From Lacticaseibacillus zhaodongensis (lineage in GTDB: Bacteria; Bacillota; Bacilli; Lactobacillales; Lactobacillaceae): 37,910 nt of DNA. The DNA lies in assembly GCF_009687905.1 (NCBI RefSeq), contig NZ_BLBG01000019.1, positions 1-37,910 of the forward strand, in the 5' to 3' direction. Shown here piece after piece: positions 1-8,509 of this stretch (within the stretch, counting starts at the first letter, position 1; every line of letters starts with the position of its first letter). The translations under genes and the position numbers were made by a program. The notes under the pieces are model-generated. The model searched no databases and was not told where the DNA came from. It saw only the letters and a program-made list of their open reading frames with translations.

Positions 1-1
1 A

Positions 2-1675
2 ACAAAAAGACCTCCTATCATGGAGATCTTCCCGAATGATATATTTATTCTTCAACACCAGTTGGCACAGACCCACTATTGGCTGCCACAGAATCGAGAT
101 ATCTGGCAACCAGAACTTGGACAGTTGTTTGGAGATATTGGCTTGTCTCTTGAGGACTCCGAAGTTAAGAAAATTTTTGGCGAATTAGTTGAATCACACG
201 AGCGGACTAGCGATTCTATTGCAATTTTAACCAAACATATTGGTGATTTAACCCAGGTAGCGAACGGACTTGCTGATTACCAACATTTTGTGAAACGTCT
301 CGATGAAGCAATCAATTCGTTCATCAACCTGGACTTGGTAAAAATTCCAGCCATAATTTTTACGGGAACGGCAGATGAATTGGCGACCGTTTTTGAGAAC
401 TTGAATAAGACCGGTACAAAACTTACAAAATACCAAGTTTTCTCGGCATCTTGGCAAGACCAAATGCTAACTTTAGATGGCACAAAGCTGTCTACTTCGG
501 TTCTGGACATTCTTTCAAAACGTTATGATGAGCTTCAGTCAGATAAAGACAACGGCCGGGGGTTGGAGATCGACGGTTACGATACTGACACATTCAAGCA
601 GAAACGACAGGTAAACCTTGCTGAGTTTGCGTATGCTTTGGGAGCTTTAATCTTGAACGAAGTACCATCTCTATACAAACCTGACGATGATGCCAGTCGA
701 GATGCACGGGATACCATCGGATTTTATGCATTAGCAATCGCAACTGGAACAGATAATCGACACCTTGAAAAAGCAATTGATCACATTCAGTTTGTTCAGA
801 AGCACCATAGTGAAATTTTGTCGGAAATGGTTTCTATTGCAAAAAACATTAACGCCCCCTTTGACAGGTACTTAAAAAAGCCCGCGTTTAACAATGCAAG
901 ACATCCTTCAAAAACGAAGAGTTTTGAAAATGGAATGAATAGTGATCTGAAGTTTCTTTCTTATATTGCGGCAATGTGGACTGCTAGAGACGACAACAAT
1001 GAACAGCAACTGACTTTAGGTAATTTACCTGCTTATTTTGTCGAAGATGATTTGAAGAATTCGTGGAGTGGTTCGGGGGACTCGAAACTGGCAACTTATT
1101 ATCCTAATGATTCGAACACCGGAGCCCCAATTGCTAATTACCTCACGCCTCGAACCAAGGAGCAACTCAAAATAACTTTTGACTCATGGCTTGAGGATGA
1201 CACATCTACTGCAAGTTTAACTTTCTCGTCGCGTATTAAGTGTCTTGCAACCATTCACGCGAATTGTAGTTATGCCCCATTCATACAGCCCGGGAATAAG
1301 GTCGATTTTGAACATATAATTGCAAAAAAATTGATGAATACACACTTAGACAATGGTAAGCTTCTGTACACTGATAAGCTTTTGTGCGGAGGATCAATTG
1401 GCAATATTATGTTGCTAAATTATGCAAATAATCGAGAAAAGCAAACTAAAAACCTTTGGGAAGATGCAGCAGATGACAAATCAAAGTCGCAGAATGCATC
1501 TAAGGAAATTGTTCAAGATGAGGAATATCGCAAAGCACTTGCCTATCCTTCCGAATCCGATTTAGCAGCAGCGCAGAATGCGTTAAGGGAATTCAATGTT
1601 GATAAGGCTAAGGCCATAATTGTGGATCGTGGACACAAGGTAATGAAAGTGATCGCTGAAACTTTAGGTAAGTGA
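2..1675 (+). CDS. DUF262/DUF1524 (GmrSD-like) protein, 5' end outside window
   Basis: The frame is open to the window edge, and the ATG at 20 has no ribosome binding site, so the true start is probably upstream. The visible part holds the second half of a DUF262 domain: the segment VFENLNKTGTKLTKY (about residues 124-138 counted from the ATG at 20) is the family's 'ERLNTGGTKL' box. The C-terminal DUF1524/HNH-like domain shows EHIIAKK (near 430), then GGSIGNIMLLN and NNREKQTKN (456-478), the His and Asn/Lys positions expected of the nuclease. The N-terminal DGQQR nucleotide-binding motif of DUF262 is not in the window. GmrSD-type proteins are NTP-dependent endonucleases that often attack modified phage DNA; that role here is inferred from family and from the defence neighbours. 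A hairpin terminator follows. Confidence 0.8.
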   Translation, partial: TKRPPIMEIFPNDIFILQHQLAQTHYWLPQNRDIWQPELGQLFGDIGLSLEDSEVKKIFGELVESHERTSDSIAILTKHIGDLTQVANGLADYQHFVKRLDEAINSFINLDLVKIPAIIFTGTADELATVFENLNKTGTKLTKYQVFSASWQDQMLTLDGTKLSTSVLDILSKRYDELQSDKDNGRGLEIDGYDTDTFKQKRQVNLAEFAYALGALILNEVPSLYKPDDDASRDARDTIGFYALAIATGTDNRHLEKAIDHIQFVQKHHSEILSEMVSIAKNINAPFDRYLKKPAFNNARHPSKTKSFENGMNSDLKFLSYIAAMWTARDDNNEQQLTLGNLPAYFVEDDLKNSWSGSGDSKLATYYPNDSNTGAPIANYLTPRTKEQLKITFDSWLEDDTSTASLTFSSRIKCLATIHANCSYAPFIQPGNKVDFEHIIAKKLMNTHLDNGKLLYTDKLLCGGSIGNIMLLNYANNREKQTKNLWEDAADDKSKSQNASKEIVQDEEYRKALAYPSESDLAAAQNALREFNVDKAKAIIVDRGHKVMKVIAETLGK

Positions 1676-1749
1676 TGATGGCTTAACATCATCAGTTTTG
1701 AACTGATAAGATTACTTATTAGACGAGCATAGTGGTAGCCGTTTGACTG

Positions 1750-1782
1750 AAGCATCTGGACCTAATGGTTTGGATGCTTTTG
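1750..1782 (+). terminator. Rho-independent terminator after the DUF262 gene
   Basis: The arms AAGCATC and GATGCTT enclose a shorter inner pairing (GGACC/GGTTT) and are followed by TTTGTT. It lies 75 bases past the stop codon of the upstream gene and separates it from the RloA/RloB operon. Confidence 0.6.
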
Positions 1783-1950
1783 TTACGCACTGATGTTTTA
1801 CGTGTGAGTAGGGTGAAGTTGGCTCATATAGCGCAAGACGTACTTATTGTTAAGTGATATTGTTGATCATCTTGAATAAAAGCAACACAGTTAAGCTGGC
1901 CGATGCTTGATGGTCCAAAGTATGTTGGTATCAAGAATCTTACTAGGTCG

Positions 1951-2002
1951 TTGCATTTTGTCAACTGCCAGCATATACTGAACGTGTGAGATTTTTTCTC
2001 AC
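1951..2002 (+). promoter_or_regulatory. Sigma-70-type promoter of the first RloAB operon, with palindrome at the start point
   Basis: TTGCAT (1951-1956), a 17-base spacer and TATACT (1974-1979) form a good vegetative promoter. Just downstream lies the inverted repeat GTGAGA (1986-1991) / TCTCAC (1997-2002), where the transcript should begin. It could be an operator or a 5' hairpin stabilising the mRNA. The ATG at 2021 follows the ribosome binding site GGAAGGGATGG. Confidence 0.6.
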
Positions 2003-2020
2003 GGAAGGGATGGACTAGCA

Positions 2021-3310
2021 ATGCTGATTGAATTCAAAGTTGGTAATTTCCGCTCATTTGACTCTGTACAGACTCTATCCATGGTTGCTGCTGATAGCCA
2101 TAATTTACGCAAAATTGCGGTTCAAACAGAAGCCGATCTCCCGCTGCTTAAAGTTAGTGGTATTTATGGCGCTAATGCCAGCGGGAAAAGCAACTTGTTT
2201 ACAGCTTTAAAATTCTTGCGGACACTGGTAATTAGTTCATTTCAGAACAGTGACCCACTGTCAAAAATCAATGTGCAACGGTTCGCATTAAAAAAGCAAT
2301 CATTGAAAGACGTTCCCGCAATTTTTGAGGTTTCATTCACTGCGGGGAGTAAGGGCAACGTTAAGATTTATACCTACCATGTAGAGTTAGTCCCCGAGCG
2401 CATTCAGAAAGAGCAATTACAGATTGATGGAGAGGAGACCTTTTTACGCAACGGCCAGAATTTTGACGTAGATGAATCGCAAGTTCCCGAATCAGCTACT
2501 AAACAGCAACTGACCAAACCAAATACCCTGTTTATTTCCGTGCTTGCTGCGACGAATACGCAGGTTGGGTTAGACGTAATGAGCTTCTTCAGAAATGAAA
2601 TCGTGCCGGTTAACGGCCTTGAGAATAAAATCGAACCAGCGACTAAAGAGATGCTCGAAAGCACAGACAAGATCTTACTGCTGAAACGACTTCACGAGGC
2701 CGATTTAACAATTAATGACGTCAATGTTGAGCACAATCAATTTTCAATTTTGGATGAAGATAACAATAAGGTTGATTTGCAAAAATTACCGCCACGGCTC
2801 AGAAATCAGGTTTTGAGTCAAAGCACTCGCATCAAGAGTACGCATAATGTCTATGACGATGAAGGTAAGGTGGTCGGCAAGCACGACTTCGACATGGAAA
2901 CAGACGAGTCGAAAGGTACTCAGATCTTTCTAAACGTTCTGGGACCAATTTTGTCGGCTCTTGAACAAGGTAAAATCGTCTTGGCCGATGAATTTGGCAC
3001 GGCGATGCACCCGCTAATGGCTGCGTACCTCATCAAACTGTTCCAGAATGAGCAGAATACTAATTCAGCACAATTGATCTTCAACACCCAGGATGTCAGC
3101 ACCATGGATCACAAGACTTTGCGGACAGATCAAATTTGGTTTGCCGAGAAAGATCGACAGGAGGCGACGCGCTTGCTTTCCTTAAGCGATTATCGGCGTA
3201 ATGGTAAACCGATTCGTTCAGATCTGGTTTACAACCGTCAATATCTGCGCGGATCGTTCGGCGCAATCCCAATTATCCGTAAGCATCCGGTAGGTGAGGG
3301 CGATGAGTAA
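2021..3310 (+). CDS. RloA/AbiLi-type AAA ATPase
   Basis: An ATP-binding protein of the OLD/RloA kind (AAA_15/AAA_21 class). It begins with the family hallmark MLIEFKVGNFRSF, a beta-strand segment as in RecF/SMC heads. Walker A is GANASGKS (residues 50-57) and Walker B is VLADEFG with Asp323-Glu324. TQIFLNVLG just before Walker B and the FNTQD segment after it fit the signature and H-loop regions of this class. It overlaps the next gene by 8 bases, so the two are translationally coupled. RloA-RloB pairs correspond to AbiL of lactococci, a phage abortive-infection system in which the ATPase is thought to sense or hold the nuclease in check. The function here is inferred from the pair, not from a tested homologue. 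Confidence 0.88.
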   Translation: MLIEFKVGNFRSFDSVQTLSMVAADSHNLRKIAVQTEADLPLLKVSGIYGANASGKSNLFTALKFLRTLVISSFQNSDPLSKINVQRFALKKQSLKDVPAIFEVSFTAGSKGNVKIYTYHVELVPERIQKEQLQIDGEETFLRNGQNFDVDESQVPESATKQQLTKPNTLFISVLAATNTQVGLDVMSFFRNEIVPVNGLENKIEPATKEMLESTDKILLLKRLHEADLTINDVNVEHNQFSILDEDNNKVDLQKLPPRLRNQVLSQSTRIKSTHNVYDDEGKVVGKHDFDMETDESKGTQIFLNVLGPILSALEQGKIVLADEFGTAMHPLMAAYLIKLFQNEQNTNSAQLIFNTQDVSTMDHKTLRTDQIWFAEKDRQEATRLLSLSDYRRNGKPIRSDLVYNRQYLRGSFGAIPIIRKHPVGEGDE

Positions 3311-3947
3311 TAATTTCAAAAAGCGCTTTGCACGCACGAACCGCAAAGCAGTTAATCAGATTGAACCCATTTTGATTGTATCTGAAGGAACCGAAACTGA
3401 GCCGAATTATTTTCGTGGCTTTCAAACGTATATTGAACCAACCATCAAAGCGGTAGGGACGGGTACTAACACGATTGATGTCGTCTACAGGGCAATTGAT
3501 GAAAGAGACCGGGTAAAGGACAATCCTGACAAGCGTTACGACCAAGTGTGGTGCGTTTTTGACCGTGATCAGTTTCCAGCCGAACGCTTCAGGGAGGCGA
3601 TCAAGTTGGCCAATCAGGAAGGAATTCATTTGGCATATAGCATCGAAAGCTTCGAGCTATGGATACTGTTTCATTTTTCATATTTTGAGAGTGAAATTGG
3701 CCGCAAAGCGTACATCCAGAAGATCGATGGCTACTTTAAGAAGCTTGGATTTGCTCCGTATGCGAAAAATGACCCGGACATATATGCCAAGCTTCTGGAT
3801 TTTCAGCACACCGCTTTAGCCAACGCCGAACGGCTAGAGGAAAAGCAGCAATCGGAGCCGGATATATTAAAAAGAGACCCGATCACGACGGTCAACCACT
3901 TGGTGATGGCGCTGAACGCGATGGGTAAGGATCGATTTAAAGCTTAG
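3303..3947 (+). CDS. RloB/AbiLii-type nuclease, intact
   Basis: An RloB-family protein of 214 residues with a Toprim-like layout. Glu28 sits in SEGTETEPNYF, the acidic pair Asp87/Asp89 in VFDRD, and a final Glu in SFELWILFH (about 116-124). I prefer the ATG at 3303, which has GGTGAGGG just upstream, over the GTG at 3294. It overlaps the end of the ATPase gene and no further gene follows in the operon. In AbiL-like systems the RloB protein is the presumed nucleic-acid-cleaving effector. It is the useful reference for the second, nonsense-broken RloB at 33767: the two share the order EG, FDRD, E-W-LLH-F but are far from identical. Confidence 0.87.
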   Translation: MSNNFKKRFARTNRKAVNQIEPILIVSEGTETEPNYFRGFQTYIEPTIKAVGTGTNTIDVVYRAIDERDRVKDNPDKRYDQVWCVFDRDQFPAERFREAIKLANQEGIHLAYSIESFELWILFHFSYFESEIGRKAYIQKIDGYFKKLGFAPYAKNDPDIYAKLLDFQHTALANAERLEEKQQSEPDILKRDPITTVNHLVMALNAMGKDRFKA

Positions 3948-4176
3948 GGCAGAAGTATTTTAAAACGGCTTTGTTGTGCAGAGTCATTTTGAATTGGCAT
4001 AATACGTGTATCGTTGCTCATCGAGTGATGGAAAGTCACGCCTGATTCATAAGAAATGACATCTGTCAGCGAGAAAGGCCCTCTGAAGAAGTGTTTGTCT
4101 CATGACGGGATGTTGTTACTAAAGTAGTTGGACTCAAGTAGTCTGATTGCTTTTTGTTTTTACACTCGTATTCCGT

Positions 4177-4440
4177 GAGGAGACAGCTAAATAGTTACAT
4201 TGTTGGCCGCCCAGATCAAAGTTCATGGCTACAGGACGACGTCTGCTCATTGTGCAGAGTGGGGGGTCACTTGAGCGCGGGAGGTCTTAGTCTGCATTAG
4301 GCCTACGTAGGCTATTTAACGGTTGTGTAAGAAGGGGCTTTAGACATTAGAGAGTAAGACCAGCATAAAGTGCACTGAGATTTCGAATTGGTGGTGATTC
4401 GGCTATGTCGCGCAACTGTGGTTCGGCCGGGCTGGACACC
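4177..4440. repeat. Degenerate direct repeat, copy A
   Basis: A stretch without a gene (the gene-free interval is 3948-4573). It shares several blocks in the same order with 5400-5710: GAGGAGACAGCTAAATAG (4177-4194), then GGC.GCCCAGAT.AAAGTTC ending at 4230, then AAAGTGCACTG (4368-4378), then GCGCAA and CGG. Spacing differs by a few dozen bases between the copies, so these are old, decayed copies. They bracket the secreted-protein gene at 4574-5242. No open frame or IS transposase is recognisable in this copy. Confidence 0.6.
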
Positions 4441-4454
4441 ATCAGAAGTGACGA

Positions 4455-4509
4455 GATAAAAAAGCAGAACCCCCAAGTCGGACATTTATGGGTCCAGCTT
4501 GGGGGTTCT
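4455..4509 (-). terminator. Rho-independent terminator of the secreted-protein gene
   Basis: Perfect 12-base arms AGAACCCCCAAG (4466-4477) and CTTGGGGGTTCT (4498-4509), followed on the minus strand by GCTTTTTTAT. It lies 65 bases past the minus-strand stop codon at 4574. Confidence 0.88.
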
Positions 4510-4573
4510 GGTGTTAAGCTGCTTGTGATTGCAGGTAATTAATAATGTTGCAGGAAATTTTGCCAGTCAAAGT

Positions 4574-5242
4574 TTACTTCAGCGTGAGTGAAACATAATT
4601 GGCGTCAATGTACTGATCACCACCGAGGTTGTAATATGTTGTGCCGTTTGCTTTGTACGTGTTAGTGAACACTTTCCAATTAGTTTGGCCCATCAGTTTC
4701 TTCGCGGATCCGACCTTGTGGTGAGTTTTCTTGGCCTCAACAGCGTTGTATTTTACCGGTTTGCCTGATTTCGTCCAAATCTGAATACCATATCCTGCTG
4801 GGTAGTTGACGTGGATCGTCCCCATCCGCCCATTAGATGGAACTGGCATGATGAATACAGACCGAATCGGAGCGTCCTCAAAAGAATCCGTTAAGTTCAT
4901 GGTTCCATCGTAAGTAAACTTGGCTTCATCGACATCGATGTTGGCATTTTCCATTTCCGCGTCTGTTGCAAGGCGATACCCGCTTGGGATTTCTTTTGAA
5001 TCCAGGATTAGATCCTCATACATGGTTTTTTCTTTGTACGTCGTGGTTTTGATGACCTTACGATTAAGGGTTTCGTAATTTACCTTAACGGGTATAGGTG
5101 ACTCATCAGGGATATTGTTTTCCTTCACAATCGAAGCCTTAACAACATTCTGATTCGTGTTCGTAGCGATAACAGTTCCCAGTGTGGCCGAACTCAACAA
5201 TAGTAAGCCGGCAAAAACACCGGTGATCTTCTTATTTAGCAT
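4574..5242 (-). CDS. Secreted lactobacillar surface protein with SLAP-like C-terminus
   Basis: 222 residues if started at the ATG at 5242, which has GGGGGAG seven bases upstream; the longer frame to 5281 lacks a site. MLNKKITGVFAGLLLLSSATLG is a typical signal peptide, with probable cleavage after VKA around residue 36. The mature part has no sortase motif and no further membrane segment. The last 60 residues, with KVGSAKKLMG, VFTNTYKANGTTYYNLGGD and YIDANYVSL, resemble the bacterial surface-layer (SLAP/SH3-like) wall-binding repeats of lactobacilli. It is therefore likely secreted and held non-covalently at the wall. The middle region is unrecognised. It is a monocistronic gene inside a pair of old direct repeats, which suggests acquisition or rearrangement. 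Confidence 0.75.
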   Translation of the reverse strand: MLNKKITGVFAGLLLLSSATLGTVIATNTNQNVVKASIVKENNIPDESPIPVKVNYETLNRKVIKTTTYKEKTMYEDLILDSKEIPSGYRLATDAEMENANIDVDEAKFTYDGTMNLTDSFEDAPIRSVFIMPVPSNGRMGTIHVNYPAGYGIQIWTKSGKPVKYNAVEAKKTHHKVGSAKKLMGQTNWKVFTNTYKANGTTYYNLGGDQYIDANYVSLTLK

Positions 5243-5399
5243 ATTAATCTCCCCCAAAAATGTTTTGGTACACAACAACATAAAATTTAAAGAATACGCT
5301 TACATGATACGCCATCATTATCGCTGGATAAAGCAGTATTCGCGGAGTGACTATTGCCGTACAAGAACGTGATTGTAAAAAGGTACGACAGCATATTTT

Positions 5400-5710
5400 G
5401 AGGAGACAGCTAAATAGCTACATGGTTTGAGTGGAGGTTTTTGGCTGCCCAGATTAAAGTTCATGGCTGGTGGTTGGCTGGTGCCGCTTGGTGAGATGCA
5501 TAATGGTGTTCGCGTGGTCACAGAAGAGTTGCGACTGCATCAGATCCACGCCAGACCACTGATTGGTGGCAGAGAATGGACGTCAAGGACGGAATTGGTG
5601 AAATTGGCGGGTGCGCGCGGCCAACGCAAAGTGCACTGGAGACTTCATGCTGAGGGGTGTGCAGCTATTTTGCGCAATCCTGTACCGGCTGCTGAGGTCA
5701 CTAGCAAATT
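5400..5710. repeat. Degenerate direct repeat, copy B
   Basis: Second copy of the repeat seen at 4177-4440: GAGGAGACAGCTAAATAG (5400-5417), GGCTGCCCAGATTAAAGTTC (5443-5462), AAAGTGCACTGGAGACTTC (5628-5646), then GCGCAATCCTGTACCGG. It ends about 100 bases before the orfA-like gene at 5807. An open frame of 105 codons crosses it (5427-5744) but looks non-coding. An insertion-sequence flank or another decayed mobile repeat is the likeliest origin. Confidence 0.6.
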
Positions 5711-5806
5711 TTGCTTGCGCACAGATGGGCAGGTCGGCAACTAAGTAATACAGTATAATCAAGCTGTAAAGACGGAAGTATCTCTGCTGAAAGGGCGGAC
5801 GCCAAA

Positions 5807-6121
5807 ATGACCAGATCAATGACCTACGAAGAACGCGTTAAAATCGTGAAGTACTGCTTAGCCAATGGGCGGCACCTGACCGCCACGGCAGCAAAGTTCA
5901 ACGTGACCTACCAGCAGGTCCGCAGCTGGGTCGTGAAGTATGAAGCGGGCGGTGAAGAAGCACTAAGAGATATGCGGGGACACCACAAGACCGATGACCA
6001 GCTGACGGAAGTGGAAAGGCTGCGGCGTGAGACTGCGCGGTTGGAGCGGGCCATACGGGATGAGAAGGCGATTCGGATGTTTCGGGAAAAATTGGAGGCG
6101 CTGGAGGAGAAGGGGCAGTGA
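5807..6121 (+). CDS. Helix-turn-helix IS3-type OrfA-like protein, no OrfB
   Basis: 104 residues. MTYEERVKIVKYCLANGRHLTATAAKFNV followed by QQVRSWVVKYEAGGEEAL is the HTH_28-type DNA-binding domain of IS3/IS150-group OrfA proteins. A Glu/Arg-rich leucine-zipper tail runs from about 65 to 104 (VERLRRETARLERAI, KAIRMFREKLEAL). In a working element the orfB integrase would follow by -1 frameshift. Downstream of 6121 there is no DDE frame, so this is a remnant or a domesticated regulator. AAGGGCGG precedes the ATG at suitable distance, and a second in-frame ATG lies 12 bases further in. TATAAT at 5754 could be its -10 box. Confidence 0.7.
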   Translation: MTRSMTYEERVKIVKYCLANGRHLTATAAKFNVTYQQVRSWVVKYEAGGEEALRDMRGHHKTDDQLTEVERLRRETARLERAIRDEKAIRMFREKLEALEEKGQ

Positions 6122-6488
6122 CTCTTCGTACACTGAATATGCTCGGTGATTGTGGCTTATATTAACGGAGCAAAGTGTCTTCGGAAGTCACGAGGTTTTC
6201 ACCGAAGTTAAGTAGAAACTCCAATTCGAATTACATTAAGCTAGGACTGAGTGAGCGCAGAGCGAAAACAGCTTCATAACTTGACTGCCGCCGTTATGGA
6301 TTGTTTGAATGCAACTTGGGAGATTCGGGGAATACTTAGTCGGTACTTGTATAAGCACTAAAGGTCAACACGGGTTATAAATCAGTCATGGAGGGGCCGA
6401 AAAGCCGCTCCATTTTGATTTGTCAATGTTGTTTGAGTGAGGTTGACAATTAACGTCTGCTAATCAAACGTTATTGACCAGGCTTCGA
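6122..6488. other. Gene-free interval downstream of the orfA remnant
   Basis: No credible coding frame is seen on either strand and no integrase remnant could be read. It holds one terminator-like hairpin (6387-6412) and then runs into the regulator's promoter. Confidence 0.5.
6387..6417 (+). terminator. Rho-independent terminator upstream of the PRD regulator
   Basis: Arms ATGGAG (6387-6392) and CTCCAT (6407-6412), with inner GGC/GCC pairing around CGAAAA, followed by TTTGATTT. It insulates the regulator from upstream transcription. Confidence 0.65.
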
Positions 6489-6533
6489 TTAGTGCAACCC
6501 CTGATTTGTACAACCCGCCGCAGATGATATGAT
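6489..6533 (+). promoter_or_regulatory. Promoter of the PRD regulator with upstream TTAGTGCAA box
   Basis: TTGTAC (6506-6511), a 16-base spacer and TATGAT (6528-6533). TTAGTGCAA (6489-6497) lies directly upstream of the -35 box, the position usual for an activator site. The same 9-mer recurs three times in front of the PTS operon, so the regulator probably controls its own gene. Confidence 0.55.
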
Positions 6534-6562
6534 GATTGTAGAGATTGAGTGGAGGGGATTGC

Positions 6563-8509
6563 ATGCTTACCAAGCGGCAAACAGACATGCTACGCGATTT
6601 AAGGAGCTTTGAAGGTGAATTCGTCAAAGCGACTTATTTTGAACAAAAGTACAACGTCAGCACAAGGACCGTGCGCAATGATATCAAGGCGTTGAAGCGG
6701 TATGCCCAGACGCTTCCTGGCTTTGAAATCAAGTCGGTGACTGCTCACGGAACGGTCCTGAACGTTTTGAATCGTGCTGAATACTTAGCAACTTTTGATG
6801 ATGATACTGAAGAAGAGAGCTCAAAGCGCAACCTTGGCGGTCAAGACGAGCGAGTCTACCGAATCATCTCTGAACTATTTCGGCAGAAGGAGGGGATGTC
6901 GGCGATTCATCTAGCCAGCCGCCTGTTCGTGTCCAAAAGTACACTTCAAAACGACATGCACCTCGTCAAGACGATTCTCAGTAAGTACGACATAGCCCTG
7001 GTCAACCACCGTGGCAGTGGTTACCAGGCGGTTGGTGATGAGGTTAACATTAGGCGCGCGATTCGTGAGGAGAAGCTGGACTCATTACCATATGCTGGCA
7101 ATCTGCTTGAGAATCCTGAAGAGATTTCACACAGTTTGGAGTCAATCGGGCGCATCGTTGTCGAAGAATTGAACAACTATCAGATTAGAATCTCGAACGT
7201 CTCACTGCAGAACCTGATTGTGCACTTGAAAATCATGGTGACCCGTATTCACGAGGGCTTCGTCATCAACGATGTGTATCCAGATCAGTTGGTCGACGAG
7301 ATGAGCAAGGAGATTACCGTTGCGAAGGCTATTCTGGGCAAGATTGCTAGCACGTTCGGCTTCTCCTTACATGATTCGGAAATCAAGCGACTGGCGCTCT
7401 ACCTCAAAGGTAAAGCCGATTACTCGGATGCATCCTATATCTCTGAGGACGTGGATAAGTTCGTGATCGCTGGGCTTGAACAAATCGACCGTAAGTTTGG
7501 TGTGAACTTTGCGGATAACATGCAGCTGCGTATTGCGCTAGCGCTGCACATCATCCCTCTGCGAATTCGCCTTGAGTACAACATGCAACTTGAAAACCCA
7601 TTGTTGGATACAATCCAGAAATCCTACCAAATTGCCCTTGATATGGCTGCCGTGTTTGGTTACGCCCTGCAGGAGACTTTTGGCTACCGTTTGTCCGAGG
7701 GGGAAATCTCTTACTTTGCACTGTACTTCAACCATGCGTTGATTACGGATCAAGAGAAGAAAAGTGCTGGGTCCGTCCTAGTGATTAGTTCCCTGAAGCG
7801 TAGTGAAAACCTATTGCTGAGTGAGCGGCTGCGCTATTGGCTCAGTAATAGAAACGTAAAAATCGACATCGTACCGAGCTATGAGGTGGATCTTAAGCAA
7901 ATTGATCAATATGAAGTTGTTTGCTCGACTGAGGAGAACCAGTTTGTCGCGGCTGGCTTAGCAATTCCCATCTCTAACTTTCCCACAGAGGCGGATTACA
8001 AGCGAATCGCAATGGCACTTGATGGTTATTCTTCAAAAGAGGGCATCATGAGCCTATTTAAGGAAGCGAATATCGTAATCGGATCCCTTGGGAACAAAAA
8101 GGACATTATCCGGAAGTTAAGCACCATGATTATCAATCAAAATCCTGAGACGAACGTGGACTTGTACCATGAAGTGATGTTGCGAGAAGAAATGGGTGGA
8201 ACCTACTTCGGTAACGGTGTGGCAATCCCGCATACGATTCATCCGGTTTTGGACCAGACGCAGATTGCGGTGGCGATTCTGCCTGCTGCGATTGCGTGGG
8301 ATGACAATGACAGTGCTGCACAGATTGTGATAATGGTCAGCTTAGAGAAGAACAATCCCAAGGCTTTTCGACTTTGGCAGTATCTGTCAGCGTTTACAGG
8401 TTCACCTGATCTGATTCAAAACGTGCTCCTGCACCCAACGAAGCTCAACTTCAGGAAGCAGATGGAAAGTTCGCTGGACCGGCTCGGCCAGAAATTGCCG
8501 GAACATTAG
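6563..8509 (+). CDS. PRD-domain, PTS-controlled transcriptional activator (MtlR/LicR/ManR type)
   Basis: 648 residues from the ATG at 6563, which follows TGGAGGGG; the TTG at 6545 is less likely. Domain order: winged-helix HTH (about 1-65, STRTVRNDIKAL), second Mga-like HTH (about 85-150, SKSTLQNDMHLV), PRD1 (about 180-285), PRD2 (about 295-395, with LHII and YFALYFNH), a GatB-like EIIB domain (about 400-480), and an EIIA(Fru/Mtl) domain (about 500-640) with the phosphorylatable His in GVAIPHTIHPVL. The EIIB segment appears to lack the usual catalytic Cys at its start (VLVISSL). Proteins of this build are DNA-binding activators switched by phosphorylation from HPr and their cognate PTS. There is no AAA/sigma-54 domain, so it is not LevR. 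It sits directly upstream of the PTS-GH95 operon in the same direction. Confidence 0.9.
   Translation: MLTKRQTDMLRDLRSFEGEFVKATYFEQKYNVSTRTVRNDIKALKRYAQTLPGFEIKSVTAHGTVLNVLNRAEYLATFDDDTEEESSKRNLGGQDERVYRIISELFRQKEGMSAIHLASRLFVSKSTLQNDMHLVKTILSKYDIALVNHRGSGYQAVGDEVNIRRAIREEKLDSLPYAGNLLENPEEISHSLESIGRIVVEELNNYQIRISNVSLQNLIVHLKIMVTRIHEGFVINDVYPDQLVDEMSKEITVAKAILGKIASTFGFSLHDSEIKRLALYLKGKADYSDASYISEDVDKFVIAGLEQIDRKFGVNFADNMQLRIALALHIIPLRIRLEYNMQLENPLLDTIQKSYQIALDMAAVFGYALQETFGYRLSEGEISYFALYFNHALITDQEKKSAGSVLVISSLKRSENLLLSERLRYWLSNRNVKIDIVPSYEVDLKQIDQYEVVCSTEENQFVAAGLAIPISNFPTEADYKRIAMALDGYSSKEGIMSLFKEANIVIGSLGNKKDIIRKLSTMIINQNPETNVDLYHEVMLREEMGGTYFGNGVAIPHTIHPVLDQTQIAVAILPAAIAWDDNDSAAQIVIMVSLEKNNPKAFRLWQYLSAFTGSPDLIQNVLLHPTKLNFRKQMESSLDRLGQKLPEH

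Noticed and set aside
5427-5744. Open frame of 105 codons across repeat copy B
   Set aside because: No ribosome binding site, no family resemblance, and the matching part of repeat copy A has no corresponding frame.
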